Below are positions 23,396 to 32,109 of a stretch of DNA of 64,000 nt, piece by piece. The notes under the pieces were generated by a model, which worked only from the letters and a program-made list of their open reading frames with translations, made no database searches and was not told where the DNA came from. The DNA comes from CAYJBH01 sp964369445 (GTDB lineage: Bacteria; Bacillota; Clostridia; Oscillospirales; Ruminococcaceae): NCBI GenBank assembly GCA_964369445.1, contig CAYJFU010000001.1:28923-92922 (forward strand), written 5' to 3'. The position numbers and the translations under genes were made by a program. Within the stretch, counting starts at the first letter, position 1, and every line of letters begins with the position of its first letter.

Positions 23396-24727
23396 ATGAA
23401 ACTTTCAGGTCTTGGTAAGGGTGGTGTACACAGAAACGGTTTGTCCGAGACACAGCTGGCATGGGTATTGCTTTTTCCGGCACTGCTTATCATATTCAGC
23501 CTTGCGTTTTTTCCGGTTTTGCGCACATTTTATTTGAGCCTTTTTGATTTAAGGCTTAACCACCCCACAAAAAATGTCACACAGCTGGACTACGGCTACA
23601 ATATTGAGCGTGTGGGTGATGCCAACTATCGTTTTAACAGAATAATTAATGCCGCTATCGATGCTGAGACCAATACCGATACAAAGCAGGACTTGGAGCA
23701 GGTCAAGTTGGATTATGAAGTCTACTTTACAGACTTTTTACAGGCAACAAGTTCCGGCGACGAATACGACATTGTATACGATTTACAAAGTAACATGGAT
23801 ACCGTCCCACTGGAATATTCCTTTTATACTATTGACAACAATTTAGCAGGGGCATTTCAAGCGGAACTTCTTAGGTTGCAAGGGATTTTAGAACCTTATA
23901 TCGAAACAGCCACCGACGGGCAATCGGTAAAGCTTGCCTCACAGGTGTTCGATGATATAAACTATTCCATCATATCCCCTAACTTTATCGGTCTTGATAA
24001 CTACATATCATACTTTCAGGACTCAAGGATGTGGGAAGCGCTTGCACGCACGGTTGTTTTCGGCGTCTTTGCGGTAATGTTTGAGTTTTTGATCGGACTT
24101 AGTATTGCACTGTTGATGAACAGAGCCTTCAAAGGACGTGGAATTGTGCGCGCCGCCGTCTTGGTGCCATGGGCTATACCTGCCTCGGTATCCGCACTTA
24201 TATGGCGTTTTATGTACGACGGGCAATACGGTGTGCTATCCGGATTTTTTGAGCAACTGGGCATCATTGAGAGCAGGGGTCAAATACTTACCGATGGCGT
24301 AACGACAATGGCCGGCCTTATACTTGCCGACGTATGGAAAACAAGCCCTTATGTATCGCTGTTGTTGCTTGCAGGACTTCAGTCCATCGACGCTTCTTAC
24401 TATGAAGCCGCAAGGGTGGACGGCGCAAACAGAATACAACAGTTTTTCAGGATAACTCTTCCGCTGTTAAAGCCATCGATACTTGTTGCGGTTATGTTCC
24501 GTACTATGGATGCACTCAGGGTGTTCGACCTTGTCTCGGTTATGACAGGTGGTGGCCCTGCAAACGGAACTGAGGTAATTACGCTTTACACATATAAAGA
24601 GATGTTCGGCAACATGATGTTCGGTGCCGGCTCCGCTCTTTCGGTAATAATATTTGTATGTCTTGCGGCGTTTTGCATATTTTACATAAAAGTGTTCGGG
24701 GTCGAACTCATCAAAGTTGATAAGTAG
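23396..24727 (+). CDS. ABC sugar permease, MalF-like with a long extracytoplasmic insertion
   Basis: 443 aa, against ~290-310 for usual partners. After the first membrane helix (~residues 22-50) there is a hydrophilic, acidic insertion of ~130 residues (about 55-185) before the remaining helices, reminiscent of the periplasmic P2 loop of MalF. The transmembrane domain carries the EAA loop YEAARVDGANRIQQFFRITLPLLKP near residue 335, which contacts the ATPase. Start ATG follows TTGAGGTGA. It pairs with the permease at 24741. No ATPase gene is in this operon. Confidence 0.88.
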   Translation: MKLSGLGKGGVHRNGLSETQLAWVLLFPALLIIFSLAFFPVLRTFYLSLFDLRLNHPTKNVTQLDYGYNIERVGDANYRFNRIINAAIDAETNTDTKQDLEQVKLDYEVYFTDFLQATSSGDEYDIVYDLQSNMDTVPLEYSFYTIDNNLAGAFQAELLRLQGILEPYIETATDGQSVKLASQVFDDINYSIISPNFIGLDNYISYFQDSRMWEALARTVVFGVFAVMFEFLIGLSIALLMNRAFKGRGIVRAAVLVPWAIPASVSALIWRFMYDGQYGVLSGFFEQLGIIESRGQILTDGVTTMAGLILADVWKTSPYVSLLLLAGLQSIDASYYEAARVDGANRIQQFFRITLPLLKPSILVAVMFRTMDALRVFDLVSVMTGGGPANGTEVITLYTYKEMFGNMMFGAGSALSVIIFVCLAAFCIFYIKVFGVELIKVDK

Positions 24728-24740
24728 GGGGTGAAGTGAT

Positions 24741-25583
24741 ATGAATAGTGCTCCGGCAATAAAATTTGCAAAAAACGTTGGCTTTTACACGGCAATTGTT
24801 ATATTTATCTGCGTTATGCTCTTCCCCTTTTACTGGCAGCTTTTGACCTCGTTAAAACCGGCTGTTGAGCTGACACACGTACAGATGTGGCCAAACTTTG
24901 CTACCGCTTCGCTTAACAACTATGTGACGATTTTTACACAAAATAACTTTGGTCGTTACATGATAAACAGCCTTATTGTTGCAGGTCTAACCACCGTTAT
25001 CGGTATAACGCTTGCAAGCTCCGCCTCCTACGCACTGGCAAGGCTGAAATTTAAAGGCAAAGCTATCGTCTTGGGGCTAATACTGTCATGTAGTATGTTC
25101 CCGCACATCGCAGTACTATCCCCTATCTACATATTTATCAACGATTTGGGATTAAGAAACACCTACTGGGGACTTGTTATCCCTTACCTTGCATTCGCAC
25201 TGCCGCTATCGGTTTGGTATCTGACAATTTTCTTTAAAACGATACCTTTTGAACTTGAAGAAGCGGCAAAGATAGATGGATGCACACCGGTGCAGGCGCT
25301 TTTAAAGGTTATTATACCACTTGCGATACCGGGCACATTTACAACTGCTATTCTGGTGTTCATTCAAGCTTGGAATGAATATTTGCTGTCCTTGACAATC
25401 AATACCGATGACAATTTCAGAACTATTCCTGTCGGTATCACCATGTTCAGAGGCGAGTTTGAAATGCCGTGGATAGAAAATGCAGCGGCGATAGTTGTCG
25501 TCACAATCCCCATTGCGTGCATAGTTTTGTTACTGCAACGTCGAATTGTTTCCGGACTTACCTCCGGCGCTGTCAAGGGTTAA
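24741..25583 (+). CDS. ABC sugar permease, MalG-like
   Basis: 280 aa with six predicted spans. An N-terminal helix is followed by the usual PFYWQLLTSLKP segment, and the EAA loop EEAAKIDGCTPVQALLKVI lies near residue 170. Length and layout match carbohydrate-uptake family permeases. It starts 13 bases after its partner (RBS GGGGGTGAAG). The two permeases would recruit a shared MsmK/UgpC-type ATPase encoded elsewhere, as is common in Firmicutes. Confidence 0.9.
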   Translation: MNSAPAIKFAKNVGFYTAIVIFICVMLFPFYWQLLTSLKPAVELTHVQMWPNFATASLNNYVTIFTQNNFGRYMINSLIVAGLTTVIGITLASSASYALARLKFKGKAIVLGLILSCSMFPHIAVLSPIYIFINDLGLRNTYWGLVIPYLAFALPLSVWYLTIFFKTIPFELEEAAKIDGCTPVQALLKVIIPLAIPGTFTTAILVFIQAWNEYLLSLTINTDDNFRTIPVGITMFRGEFEMPWIENAAAIVVVTIPIACIVLLLQRRIVSGLTSGAVKG

Positions 25584-25636
25584 TAAAACACAGACACAGG
25601 TTTAAAACATTAGAGTAAAATAAGAAAGGGTAAAAA

Positions 25637-26350
25637 ATGATTAAGATTAGAAGATTTGACAAAGAGAGATCTGACCTCGGACACGAGGGTACCGTTGTTG
25701 CACATAAAATCCTTCCGGAAGGACACCGTGCACCGTTCAACCACAAGTACGGATACCTTGAAAACCGCCATACCATGCTCGGTCACTCACACCCCACAGA
25801 TGAGATATATCATGTAGTTTTCGGCAAGGGTACCGTTATCGTTGGCGGCGAAAACAGAGAGGTTAGCGCAGGCGATGTTATCGACATACCGGCAGGCGTG
25901 TGGCACACCATGTCATGTGGTGACGAAGGCCCGATTTGCTGGGCATGTTACTGGTGGGAGGTTATCCCCGAGGGACGTGTTGTACCCGAGGGCATAAGTG
26001 TCAAGCGTTTTGATGTCAACTCCAAAACAACATACGATGCACACGATGGCTCCATCAAGGCTGACAAAGTCTGCCCTCCCGGCATGACAGCCCCATTTGA
26101 GCACCAGTACGGCTACCTCGAGCCGGGCAAAACAATGGAAGGTCACGCCCATGAGACCGGCGAGTGCTATGTAGTTACCGGCGGTAGCGGTTATGTCATC
26201 ATCGGCGATGAAAAGGCTGAGATAAAAGATGGCGACGTCATTGAAATTCCGGTAGATATCTGGCACACCATGACAGCAAGCGACAACGAGACACTGACGT
26301 GGTTTGCGCTGTGGTGGGATGTTAAAGACGAGTACCTGTTCCAGCCGTAA
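25637..26350 (+). CDS. Tandem double-cupin protein
   Basis: 237 aa made of two similar cupin halves (about residues 15-112 and 125-232). Each has the metal-binding first motif (GHSHPTDEIYHVVFGKG and GHAHETGECYVVTGG) and the second motif (IPAGVWHTM and IPVDIWHTM), so both appear able to bind metal. This points to an internal duplication. Cupins of this shape include sugar isomerases and dioxygenases; no reaction can be assigned. RBS AAGAAAGGG. It sits 53 bases after the permease, so it is likely co-transcribed with the uptake operon. Confidence 0.82.
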   Translation: MIKIRRFDKERSDLGHEGTVVAHKILPEGHRAPFNHKYGYLENRHTMLGHSHPTDEIYHVVFGKGTVIVGGENREVSAGDVIDIPAGVWHTMSCGDEGPICWACYWWEVIPEGRVVPEGISVKRFDVNSKTTYDAHDGSIKADKVCPPGMTAPFEHQYGYLEPGKTMEGHAHETGECYVVTGGSGYVIIGDEKAEIKDGDVIEIPVDIWHTMTASDNETLTWFALWWDVKDEYLFQP

Positions 26351-26404
26351 AAAGCGAAGCGGTAGTTTATCAGAAAAATGAAGATAAATTAATTTGTTTT
26401 AGCT

Positions 26405-26515
26405 TAGGTAGTGTAGTCACGAGTGTTAAGCCGTCCGATTTTGGCGCTTTTACGCCTTGTCTAAAGATAAACCCCTCAAAATCTGCGCGTTTCAACTCTT
26501 GACGACACTATCTAA
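26405..26515. repeat. Inverted-repeat element, copy A of the 58.8/61.3 kb family
   Basis: Ends TTAGGTAGTGTAGTCACGAGT and CTTGACGACACTATCTAA form an imperfect inverted repeat. Inside, GATTTTGGCGCTTTTACGCC and CTCAAAATCTG match copies at 58797-58960 and 61300-61408. It occupies the start of the 368-base gap after the cupin gene. The remainder (26516-26718) is AT-rich with only a weak palindromic tendency (ACACACTTAC...CATGTGTGTT). Confidence 0.75.
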
Positions 26516-26718
26516 CAGGACATATAAGATAAGCACAAAACACACTTACAAACGATGGCTAAAGACTTATATTGATTTTGACTAACCTCAATCTTTTGAA
26601 TATTCAACAGAAATAAAGTATTTTACATCAAGTAAAAGTAGCTATTCACCTTTCGTCTTTATTTTCATGTGTGTTGCACGTGGCTAAGGGCACAAAACTA
26701 AAAAAAGGAGTTTAAGAC

Positions 26719-27960
26719 ATGGGATACAAAGAGACATTGCTGGATCCGATTAAAATCGGAAACCGCACAGCTCAAAACAGATTTTTTATACAGGCGATGG
26801 AATGTAACGACGAGGACGAGACAGGTAACCCCTCACCGTCCACAACCGAAAGATACTGTAAACTTGCACAGGGTGAGGCAGGCTTAATCTCCCTTGAAGC
26901 TATTTCCGTCACACGCGAGAGCCGCTCACGCGACAATCAGCTTATGATCATGCCGGAAAACGAAAAGCCTCTGACCGAGTTTGTCAAGGCAGTGCATGAT
27001 GCAAACCCGAAAAGCCTGTTTGTATTTCAGCTGACACATTCCGGCGAGCTGTCAAACCCGGCATTTTCGCGCAGGGTTACACCAAAACCGCTTCCGGGAC
27101 TTGGTGGCGACCTCTTGACAGAGGACGAAGTGGACAAGATCATGGACAAGTTTGTGCTTGCCTCCAAAATAGCACATGCCGCCGGCGCAGACGGTGTTGA
27201 CCTTAAACTGTGCCACGGCTATCTCGGCTCGCAGATGCTACGTCCGTACAATGACCGTAACTGGAAATACGGCGGTTCGTGGGAGAACAGAAGCCGCTTT
27301 GCGTTTGAGCTTATCGAGCGCATAACCAAAGAGGTTAACGATCCGAACTTTATTATCGGTTCCAAAATATCCGCATGGGAAGGTTTCCCCGGTGGCTTTG
27401 GCACCGAAGCACCCGACTCCCCTATCATGTGCCTTGACGAGCCCATCAAGTTGATAAAAGGTCTTGAAGAGCGCGGCGCAAGCTACATCATCCAGTCCGC
27501 AGGTAGCCCGTCCATCACCATAAGCCTAACACAGGTTGACAAACACATCCCCTACTACTCCTACCTACACCAGTACTGGGCAAAGGAATTCAAAAAGGCA
27601 TTAAAGCCGGAGACGGTACTTATCGGCTCCAACTTCTCGCCCTACAGAAACGGCAAAAACGGTCTGTGTGCCGTGACACAGGAGGAAAGCAGTCTTTTGA
27701 ACTACGGCGCATGGTGCATTGAAAACGGCGCTGTCGACATGATAGGTCTGGGTCGCCAGTCTTTCGCAGATCCGCTCATGGCGAAAAAACTGCGCGAGGG
27801 CAACGAGGCAGACATAAAGTACTGCACCGTCTGCGACAACTGCCTGGAGCTTTTGATACAGCAGAGCAAAGTAGGTTGCTGTACATTCAACCCCGAGGCC
27901 ACAAAATGGCTTGTCGAGACAAGAAAAGAAAAAGGCAAACTCAGGGTTCATCATACTTAA
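26719..27960 (+). CDS. Old Yellow Enzyme-type NADH:flavin oxidoreductase with Fe-S cysteines
   Basis: 413 aa. An FMN-binding TIM barrel beginning LLDPIKIGNRTAQNRFFIQAME. Substrate/FMN-site segments QLTHSGEL, AHAAGADGVDLKLCHGYL, LRPYNDRNWKYGGSWENR and GLGRQSFADP are in family order. The C-terminus has CTVCDNC and a later GCC, the 4Fe-4S cysteines of the 2,4-dienoyl-CoA-reductase branch. The second (FAD/NAD) half of that branch is absent, so an electron-transfer partner would be needed. RBS AAAAAAGGAG. It is 368 bases after the cupin and probably part of the same catabolic island. Its substrate is unknown. Confidence 0.87.
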   Translation: MGYKETLLDPIKIGNRTAQNRFFIQAMECNDEDETGNPSPSTTERYCKLAQGEAGLISLEAISVTRESRSRDNQLMIMPENEKPLTEFVKAVHDANPKSLFVFQLTHSGELSNPAFSRRVTPKPLPGLGGDLLTEDEVDKIMDKFVLASKIAHAAGADGVDLKLCHGYLGSQMLRPYNDRNWKYGGSWENRSRFAFELIERITKEVNDPNFIIGSKISAWEGFPGGFGTEAPDSPIMCLDEPIKLIKGLEERGASYIIQSAGSPSITISLTQVDKHIPYYSYLHQYWAKEFKKALKPETVLIGSNFSPYRNGKNGLCAVTQEESSLLNYGAWCIENGAVDMIGLGRQSFADPLMAKKLREGNEADIKYCTVCDNCLELLIQQSKVGCCTFNPEATKWLVETRKEKGKLRVHHT

Positions 27961-27980
27961 ATTCAACTGAATATAGATTA

Positions 27981-28027
27981 AAAACAGAAATGACCTCATG
28001 CAATCGGCATGAGGTCATTTCTGTTTT
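27981..28027. terminator. Bidirectional terminator between OYE gene and small minus-strand gene
   Basis: A ~20-base perfect stem (AAAACAGAAATGACCTCATG with its complement) around CAATCG, with A- and T-rich ends on both sides. It ends the OYE transcript and also overlaps the stop of the convergent small gene at 28026-28249. Confidence 0.9.
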
Positions 28028-28249
28028 ATTGCCGATTTTTCTTTATTTCTCTGGCAACAAAATCAATAATTTCTTCCGGTGTCGGTGTCTCACCTTTATG
28101 ATGCACCATTTTTTGATAATTTGAGGTTGTACTATTTTTCGGTACATTTCGATATGCTTCATTTATCGCCTCTTGCATTTCTCTGCGCATCTGTTTAACA
28201 GATATTCCATGTTGTTTTGCTAATTCCGAATGGCTTTTTTGCTATCCAT
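28026..28249 (-). CDS. Small helical protein, HTH-like N-terminus, interrupted by a one-base frameshift
   Basis: From ATG 28249 (RBS AAAGGG) the frame gives MDSKK and then runs into a stop. One extra A in the run of six A at 28235-28240 shifts to the frame that stays open for ~65 codons to TAA at 28026. The joined ~74-aa protein starts SHSELAKQHGISVKQMRRE and has PTPEEIIDFVAREIKK near its end. I recall similar short proteins in Clostridia with an 'elakkhgvsveevrrei' start, but I cannot name a function. The frameshift may be an assembly error. Confidence 0.55.
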
Positions 28250-28477
28250 TTCATTCCCTTTCCCGTACCATTAGTTACATATTAACACATATAAGGTGTA
28301 AATACAATATATAAATGTGTATTTACACCATAATAGTTGCTCCTATATTGGTGAAAAATACTTTAAAATTATTGTGTGTTTAGATAGTGTTAACAAGGTC
28401 AATAGCTTAGAGGCACATTCTCGTTTACTTTTAATTGTTGACATTGTTATATTAGCACTAGTAATGGGAGGTGTTGT

Positions 28478-28699
28478 ATGGAAGACCATCAAGAGGAATT
28501 TGCCAAAATCGGTTTAAACATAATGTTTTACAGAAAACGCATGGGCATAACACAGGATAGGCTTGCGGAGCTTACATCCTTCAGCCGCAACCACATACAA
28601 CAGATAGAGACCGCAAAAGCCACACCTAGTGTCGCGGCACTTCTGTCGATAGCCGAGGCGCTGAACATACCGCCCGCCAAACTTTTTAATTTTGATTAA
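28478..28699 (+). CDS. Small XRE-family helix-turn-helix regulator
   Basis: 73 aa. A single Cro/CI HTH: LNIMFYRKRMGITQDRLAELT, turn, then SRNHIQQIETAKATPSVAALLSIAEALNI, which is the canonical layout. Start ATG is preceded by ATGGGAGGTG. It is followed by its own terminator and is convergent with another XRE gene. No obvious target or partner toxin is present. Confidence 0.82.
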   Translation: MEDHQEEFAKIGLNIMFYRKRMGITQDRLAELTSFSRNHIQQIETAKATPSVAALLSIAEALNIPPAKLFNFD

Positions 28700-28716
28700 T
28701 GTCGAAAACTTAACGC

Positions 28717-28762
28717 ATGAAATCCCATCATACCGCCGTTTGTCAGCATGATGGGATTTCAT
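28717..28762. terminator. Terminator between convergent XRE genes
   Basis: Perfect arms ATGAAATCCCATCAT / ATGATGGGATTTCAT around a 16-base loop. It works for the plus-strand XRE gene and, by symmetry, for the minus-strand one ending at 28775. Confidence 0.8.
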
Positions 28763-28774
28763 TGTCGGTTATTT

Positions 28775-29014
28775 TTACATCCAGCGCTTATTTGCTTTTT
28801 TCTCATCCGTAAGACCCAACAAATAATCGACACTTGTATCATAAAGCACCGATAACTTTATCAGCGCATCAATCGGATAATTCAAAACACCTATTTCATA
28901 CTGTGAGTATGTATTTTGTTTTACGTTAATATAATCTGCAACAAACTTTTGTGTATAATCGTTGTCTATGCGCAGGTTTCTTATGCGCTCAAATTTTAGT
29001 ATCTCTGTTCTCAT
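28775..29014 (-). CDS. Small XRE-family helix-turn-helix regulator
   Basis: 79 aa. HTH segment IRNLRIDNDYTQKFVADYINVKQNTYSQYEIG with the following IDALIKLSVLYDTSVDYLLGLT tail, which is typical of Firmicute XRE regulators. RBS AAGGAGAGG precedes the ATG. It is divergent from the small hypothetical gene at 29126 and may control it (inference from arrangement only). Confidence 0.85.
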   Translation of the reverse strand: MRTEILKFERIRNLRIDNDYTQKFVADYINVKQNTYSQYEIGVLNYPIDALIKLSVLYDTSVDYLLGLTDEKKANKRWM

Positions 29015-29125
29015 AAAACCTCTCCTTGATGTGTTTAATAGAATACATTATCTGAAATAAAGATATTAAAATTTATCTTGTTTTGAGATATAATTGCATT
29101 GCTATAGTTTATACTGAGGTCACAT

Positions 29126-29398
29126 ATGAATTTATTTACAGAAATAGAAAAAACATATCCCGACATAGAAAAGCAGTTTAAGAAAAGAGATTTAGCAGAA
29201 TTTAAACATCATAATTTCGGTATGCTCATGGACTATCATTTTAGTCTGGGTACATGGATACGCAACAATTGCATTTACGGTGATACTTCACTTGCTAAAG
29301 AATTTGAAAAGGTCGGTATCGACCATCCGGATGATATGTCCGGTTTTATCATTGAAATGTTTTTTATATATTGCAACAGCAAAAATTCGAAATTTTAA
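29126..29398 (+). CDS. Hypothetical small protein
   Basis: 90 aa, acidic at the N-terminus (FTEIEKTYPDIEKQFKK) and then GMLMDYHFSLGTWIRNN. It may belong to a small Firmicute family found near HTH genes, but I do not recognise it firmly. The start is supported by GAGGTC. An AT-rich promoter-like region lies between it and the divergent XRE gene. Confidence 0.55.
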   Translation: MNLFTEIEKTYPDIEKQFKKRDLAEFKHHNFGMLMDYHFSLGTWIRNNCIYGDTSLAKEFEKVGIDHPDDMSGFIIEMFFIYCNSKNSKF

Positions 29399-29536
29399 TT
29401 ACCGTCAAATTACTACATTTTTTATGTTTTTGCAGAAAAATTGTCACACAACTATCGCAAAACCGCCTATTGCAGTTTTGCGTTTTTGTGGTATAATGAA
29501 AAAAAGACTATTCCCAAAAAAGGATTACCACAAACT

Positions 29537-30214
29537 ATGCAGGAAACCATTCTCTCCTTTGTCGCAAGAGCGCTTGTGCTTTTGACCGCAATCCCGATAC
29601 ACGAATCCGCCCATGCCTACGTTGCAAGCCGTCTGGGCGATAATACTGCGCGCTTTCAAGGGCGTATTTCCTTAAACCCTGCCGTACACTTTGACCTGAT
29701 GGGTTTTGCGTGTATGATACTTGCCGGCATAGGTTGGGCAAAGCCGGTGCCCATCAACTCCTATAACTTTAGGGGCGACAGGCGTGTCGGCATGGCCATT
29801 TCCGCCGCGGCAGGCCCTATTTCCAATCTTCTCGTAGCGCTCGTTGCGGTGCTTTTGGGCAGGATAGCATTTTTCTTTTTCTCATTCGGGCTTGTGAGCG
29901 GTGTGGCTCAAACCATCGTTTATGTGCTGTACTACATCTTTATAACGATGGCGCAGATAAACGTACTGCTTGCAATTTTCAATCTCATTCCGATACCACC
30001 GTTTGACGGCTCGCGTATCTTTAACCTTATCCTGCCGGAAAAATATTACTTTAAAGTCATGCAGTACGAGCGCTTTATTTTCATGGGCTTGTTTATCGTA
30101 CTGATATTCGGTGTACTGGATTACCCACTTGCGGTTGCCAGTAACTTTATCCTTGATATACTGCTGTGGCTGACAAACTTTGTTCAGGTGCTGCTTTCGA
30201 TGATATTTCTATGA
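29537..30214 (+). CDS. Site-2 protease family membrane metalloprotease (M50)
   Basis: 225 aa. An intramembrane zinc protease. The zinc motif is IHESAH (HExxH) in the first helix (~residue 22). The partner aspartate is likely in PIPPFDGSRIFNL (~residue 155). About five to six hydrophobic helices and a GPISNLLVALVA segment match the short, PDZ-less M50 type found beside scpA in Clostridia. ATG 29537 is preferred: AAAAGGA is upstream and the 32 residues encoded before it are not membrane-like. The stop overlaps the scpA ATG (ATGA). Confidence 0.88.
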   Translation: MQETILSFVARALVLLTAIPIHESAHAYVASRLGDNTARFQGRISLNPAVHFDLMGFACMILAGIGWAKPVPINSYNFRGDRRVGMAISAAAGPISNLLVALVAVLLGRIAFFFFSFGLVSGVAQTIVYVLYYIFITMAQINVLLAIFNLIPIPPFDGSRIFNLILPEKYYFKVMQYERFIFMGLFIVLIFGVLDYPLAVASNFILDILLWLTNFVQVLLSMIFL

Positions 30215-30924
30215 CGGAGCTGACCTTTAAAGCCAAGGACTTTGAGGGTCCTTTAGACCTATTGCTTGCGCTTGCGGCAAAAAACAAGATGAGCCTTTTC
30301 GACATAGATTTAATAGCGCTCATTGATCAGTATCTCGAGATTATCAAGGATATGCAGTCCGGTCGCCTTGAGGTCGCAAGCGAGTTTATCGACATGGCTT
30401 CCCGTCTTGTGCTTTTAAAATCGGTTCATCTACTTCCGCGCTCGCAGGAGGCGGAAAAGATAAAGCAGGAACTCACCGGCCGACTTGTGGAGTACGCTCT
30501 GTGCAAAAATGTGGCACAGAAGTTGCGCTGTATGTCCGAGGGACGATTTTACGCGGTGCGAGAGCCGATGACGGTGCCGTTTGACACCACCTACTCCAAT
30601 CAACACGACATAACTCTGCTTATCGCGGCATACAACTCAGCGTATGACAGAAAACGCTCGATTCGTATGCCGACGCAGGAACAGTTTGAGCCACTTGTTG
30701 CAAAGCCGATGGTGTCGGTAAACACTCGCATAGATTTTTTACGGCTGACGCTGAAAAACGGTCGTTGCAGGCTGAGTGACGTGTTCAACTCACAGGATAA
30801 AAGCTGCAATGTGGCGACATTTTTGGCGATACTGGAACTGCTACACAGCAACAGTCTTGCCGTTGAAGAGGGCATGTACATAAGACTTACCGACGAAAAG
30901 GGAGCGGACATTGAAGCAATATAA
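30211..30924 (+). CDS. scpA: Segregation and condensation protein A
   Basis: 237 aa. The kleisin of the SMC-ScpAB condensin, bridging the SMC heads during chromosome segregation. The family N-terminus FEGPLDLLLALAAKNKMSLFDIDL is present, followed by the MASRLVLLKSVHLLP helix that contacts the SMC neck. The C-terminal part is a winged helix. Length matches Bacillus ScpA (about 250). It starts within the M50 stop (ATGA) and overlaps scpB by 14 bases, a tightly coupled gene block. Confidence 0.93.
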   Translation: MTELTFKAKDFEGPLDLLLALAAKNKMSLFDIDLIALIDQYLEIIKDMQSGRLEVASEFIDMASRLVLLKSVHLLPRSQEAEKIKQELTGRLVEYALCKNVAQKLRCMSEGRFYAVREPMTVPFDTTYSNQHDITLLIAAYNSAYDRKRSIRMPTQEQFEPLVAKPMVSVNTRIDFLRLTLKNGRCRLSDVFNSQDKSCNVATFLAILELLHSNSLAVEEGMYIRLTDEKGADIEAI

Positions 30925-31453
30925 AGGGGCTATTGAAGCGATGCTCTTTGCGGTAGCCGAACCTATCAGCGCCGCCAAACTTGCCGAAGTGTTGCAGATA
31001 TCCGAGCAGGACACGGTGGCGCTTTTGAATATGCTTCAGGACGACTACCTGCGTGAGGGGCGCGGACTTGTGCTACTTCGCTTTGAGGATAGATGGCAGC
31101 TGTCCAGCGATCCGTCCTTTGAGGGTTATGTGCGCGGCATACTCGACAACCGCCGCAACACACCACTCTCACCCTCCGCGCTTGAGATACTTGCCGTTGT
31201 GGCTTACAATCAGCCGGTGTCGCGCTCTTTTGTCGAGCAGGTGCGCGGTGTCGACTGCACAAGCGGCATCTCAACCTTGCAAAACAAAGGTCTCATCGAA
31301 GAGCAGGGACGGCTTGACCTGCCGGGCAGACCGATAGCCTACGGCACAACCGATGTGTTTTTGCGCGCTTTCGGGTTGTCCTCACTCGACGAGCTACCCA
31401 GTTTATCCGACCAAAACGAGGGGTTGCTTGCCGGTTACATAGAGGAAGAATAG
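30911..31453 (+). CDS. scpB: Segregation and condensation protein B
   Basis: 180 aa. The tandem winged-helix subunit that dimerises and binds ScpA. It starts at TTG 30911 with GGGAG just upstream, inside scpA. Family motifs are AIEAMLFAVAEPISAAKLAEVL, LSPSALEILAVVAYNQPVSRSFVEQVRGVD and the short RPIAYGTTDVFLRAFGL that follows. Length is typical (about 180-200). Confidence 0.93.
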   Translation: MKQYKGAIEAMLFAVAEPISAAKLAEVLQISEQDTVALLNMLQDDYLREGRGLVLLRFEDRWQLSSDPSFEGYVRGILDNRRNTPLSPSALEILAVVAYNQPVSRSFVEQVRGVDCTSGISTLQNKGLIEEQGRLDLPGRPIAYGTTDVFLRAFGLSSLDELPSLSDQNEGLLAGYIEEE

Positions 31454-31456
31454 TTC

Positions 31457-32107
31457 ATGGGGTTTTGGGGTATTTTACTTATAATACTGGCATCGCTTGT
31501 TTTGATTGTGCTTATACTGCTCATAATTCCTTTGGGAGTGGTGGTCAACTACGACGGGCTGAGTGCACAGACGGCTGTTAAAATAAAGGTATGGCTGTTC
31601 AGTTTCACACTCGACACCGATAAACCCAAAAAGAAAAAGCTCAAAAAGCCAAAGAAAAAGGTCGAGAAAAAACAAGAGGATACAAAACCGCCTGAAAGTC
31701 AGCTCAAGAGGTTTAAACGACTTTACAAAAAGTACCGGCGAGAGATACAACAGCTCCCCACGCTTATTTACAAAATCATCGCAAGCATTAAGATTTACAA
31801 CATTGTCATTGTCCATTACGTCCACAGCGAGGACGCAGCGGACACCGCCATAAGTGTGGGCAGGAACTACGCGTTGTTCTCAGGGGCGGTTGCCGCCGTA
31901 TCGCCACCATTTAACCTTACATTCAAACAGGTGGAGTTTGTGCCGGACTTTGCGGGCGTTTTTAAAGACAGGGCAAAGGTTTCGCTCACCGCGACGACAA
32001 GCATACTAAAACTTATCATTGTCGCCGTTTGGTTTTATAAGAGGGTACGTAAAAAGCCACAAAGAAAGACAATACAACACACAAAAAAACAAACTGAAAA
32101 GAGGTAA
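31457..32107 (+). CDS. DUF2953 family membrane-anchored protein
   Basis: 216 aa. One N-terminal transmembrane helix (~residues 4-26) is followed by a short beta-rich segment. A very basic Lys-rich linker (~55-80) leads to a C-terminal domain with the LTFKQVEFVPDFAGVF segment typical of DUF2953. This family is found with ytfJ/gerW and scpAB in spore formers; its function is unknown. It starts 3 bases after scpB's stop. Confidence 0.8.
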   Translation: MGFWGILLIILASLVLIVLILLIIPLGVVVNYDGLSAQTAVKIKVWLFSFTLDTDKPKKKKLKKPKKKVEKKQEDTKPPESQLKRFKRLYKKYRREIQQLPTLIYKIIASIKIYNIVIVHYVHSEDAADTAISVGRNYALFSGAVAAVSPPFNLTFKQVEFVPDFAGVFKDRAKVSLTATTSILKLIIVAVWFYKRVRKKPQRKTIQHTKKQTEKR

Positions 32108-32109
32108 AC

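Noticed and set aside
28250..28477. Toxin-antitoxin locus around the small XRE genes
   Set aside because: No RelE/HigB/HipA-like partner can be recognised next to any of the XRE genes; the 90-aa neighbour has no toxin motif.
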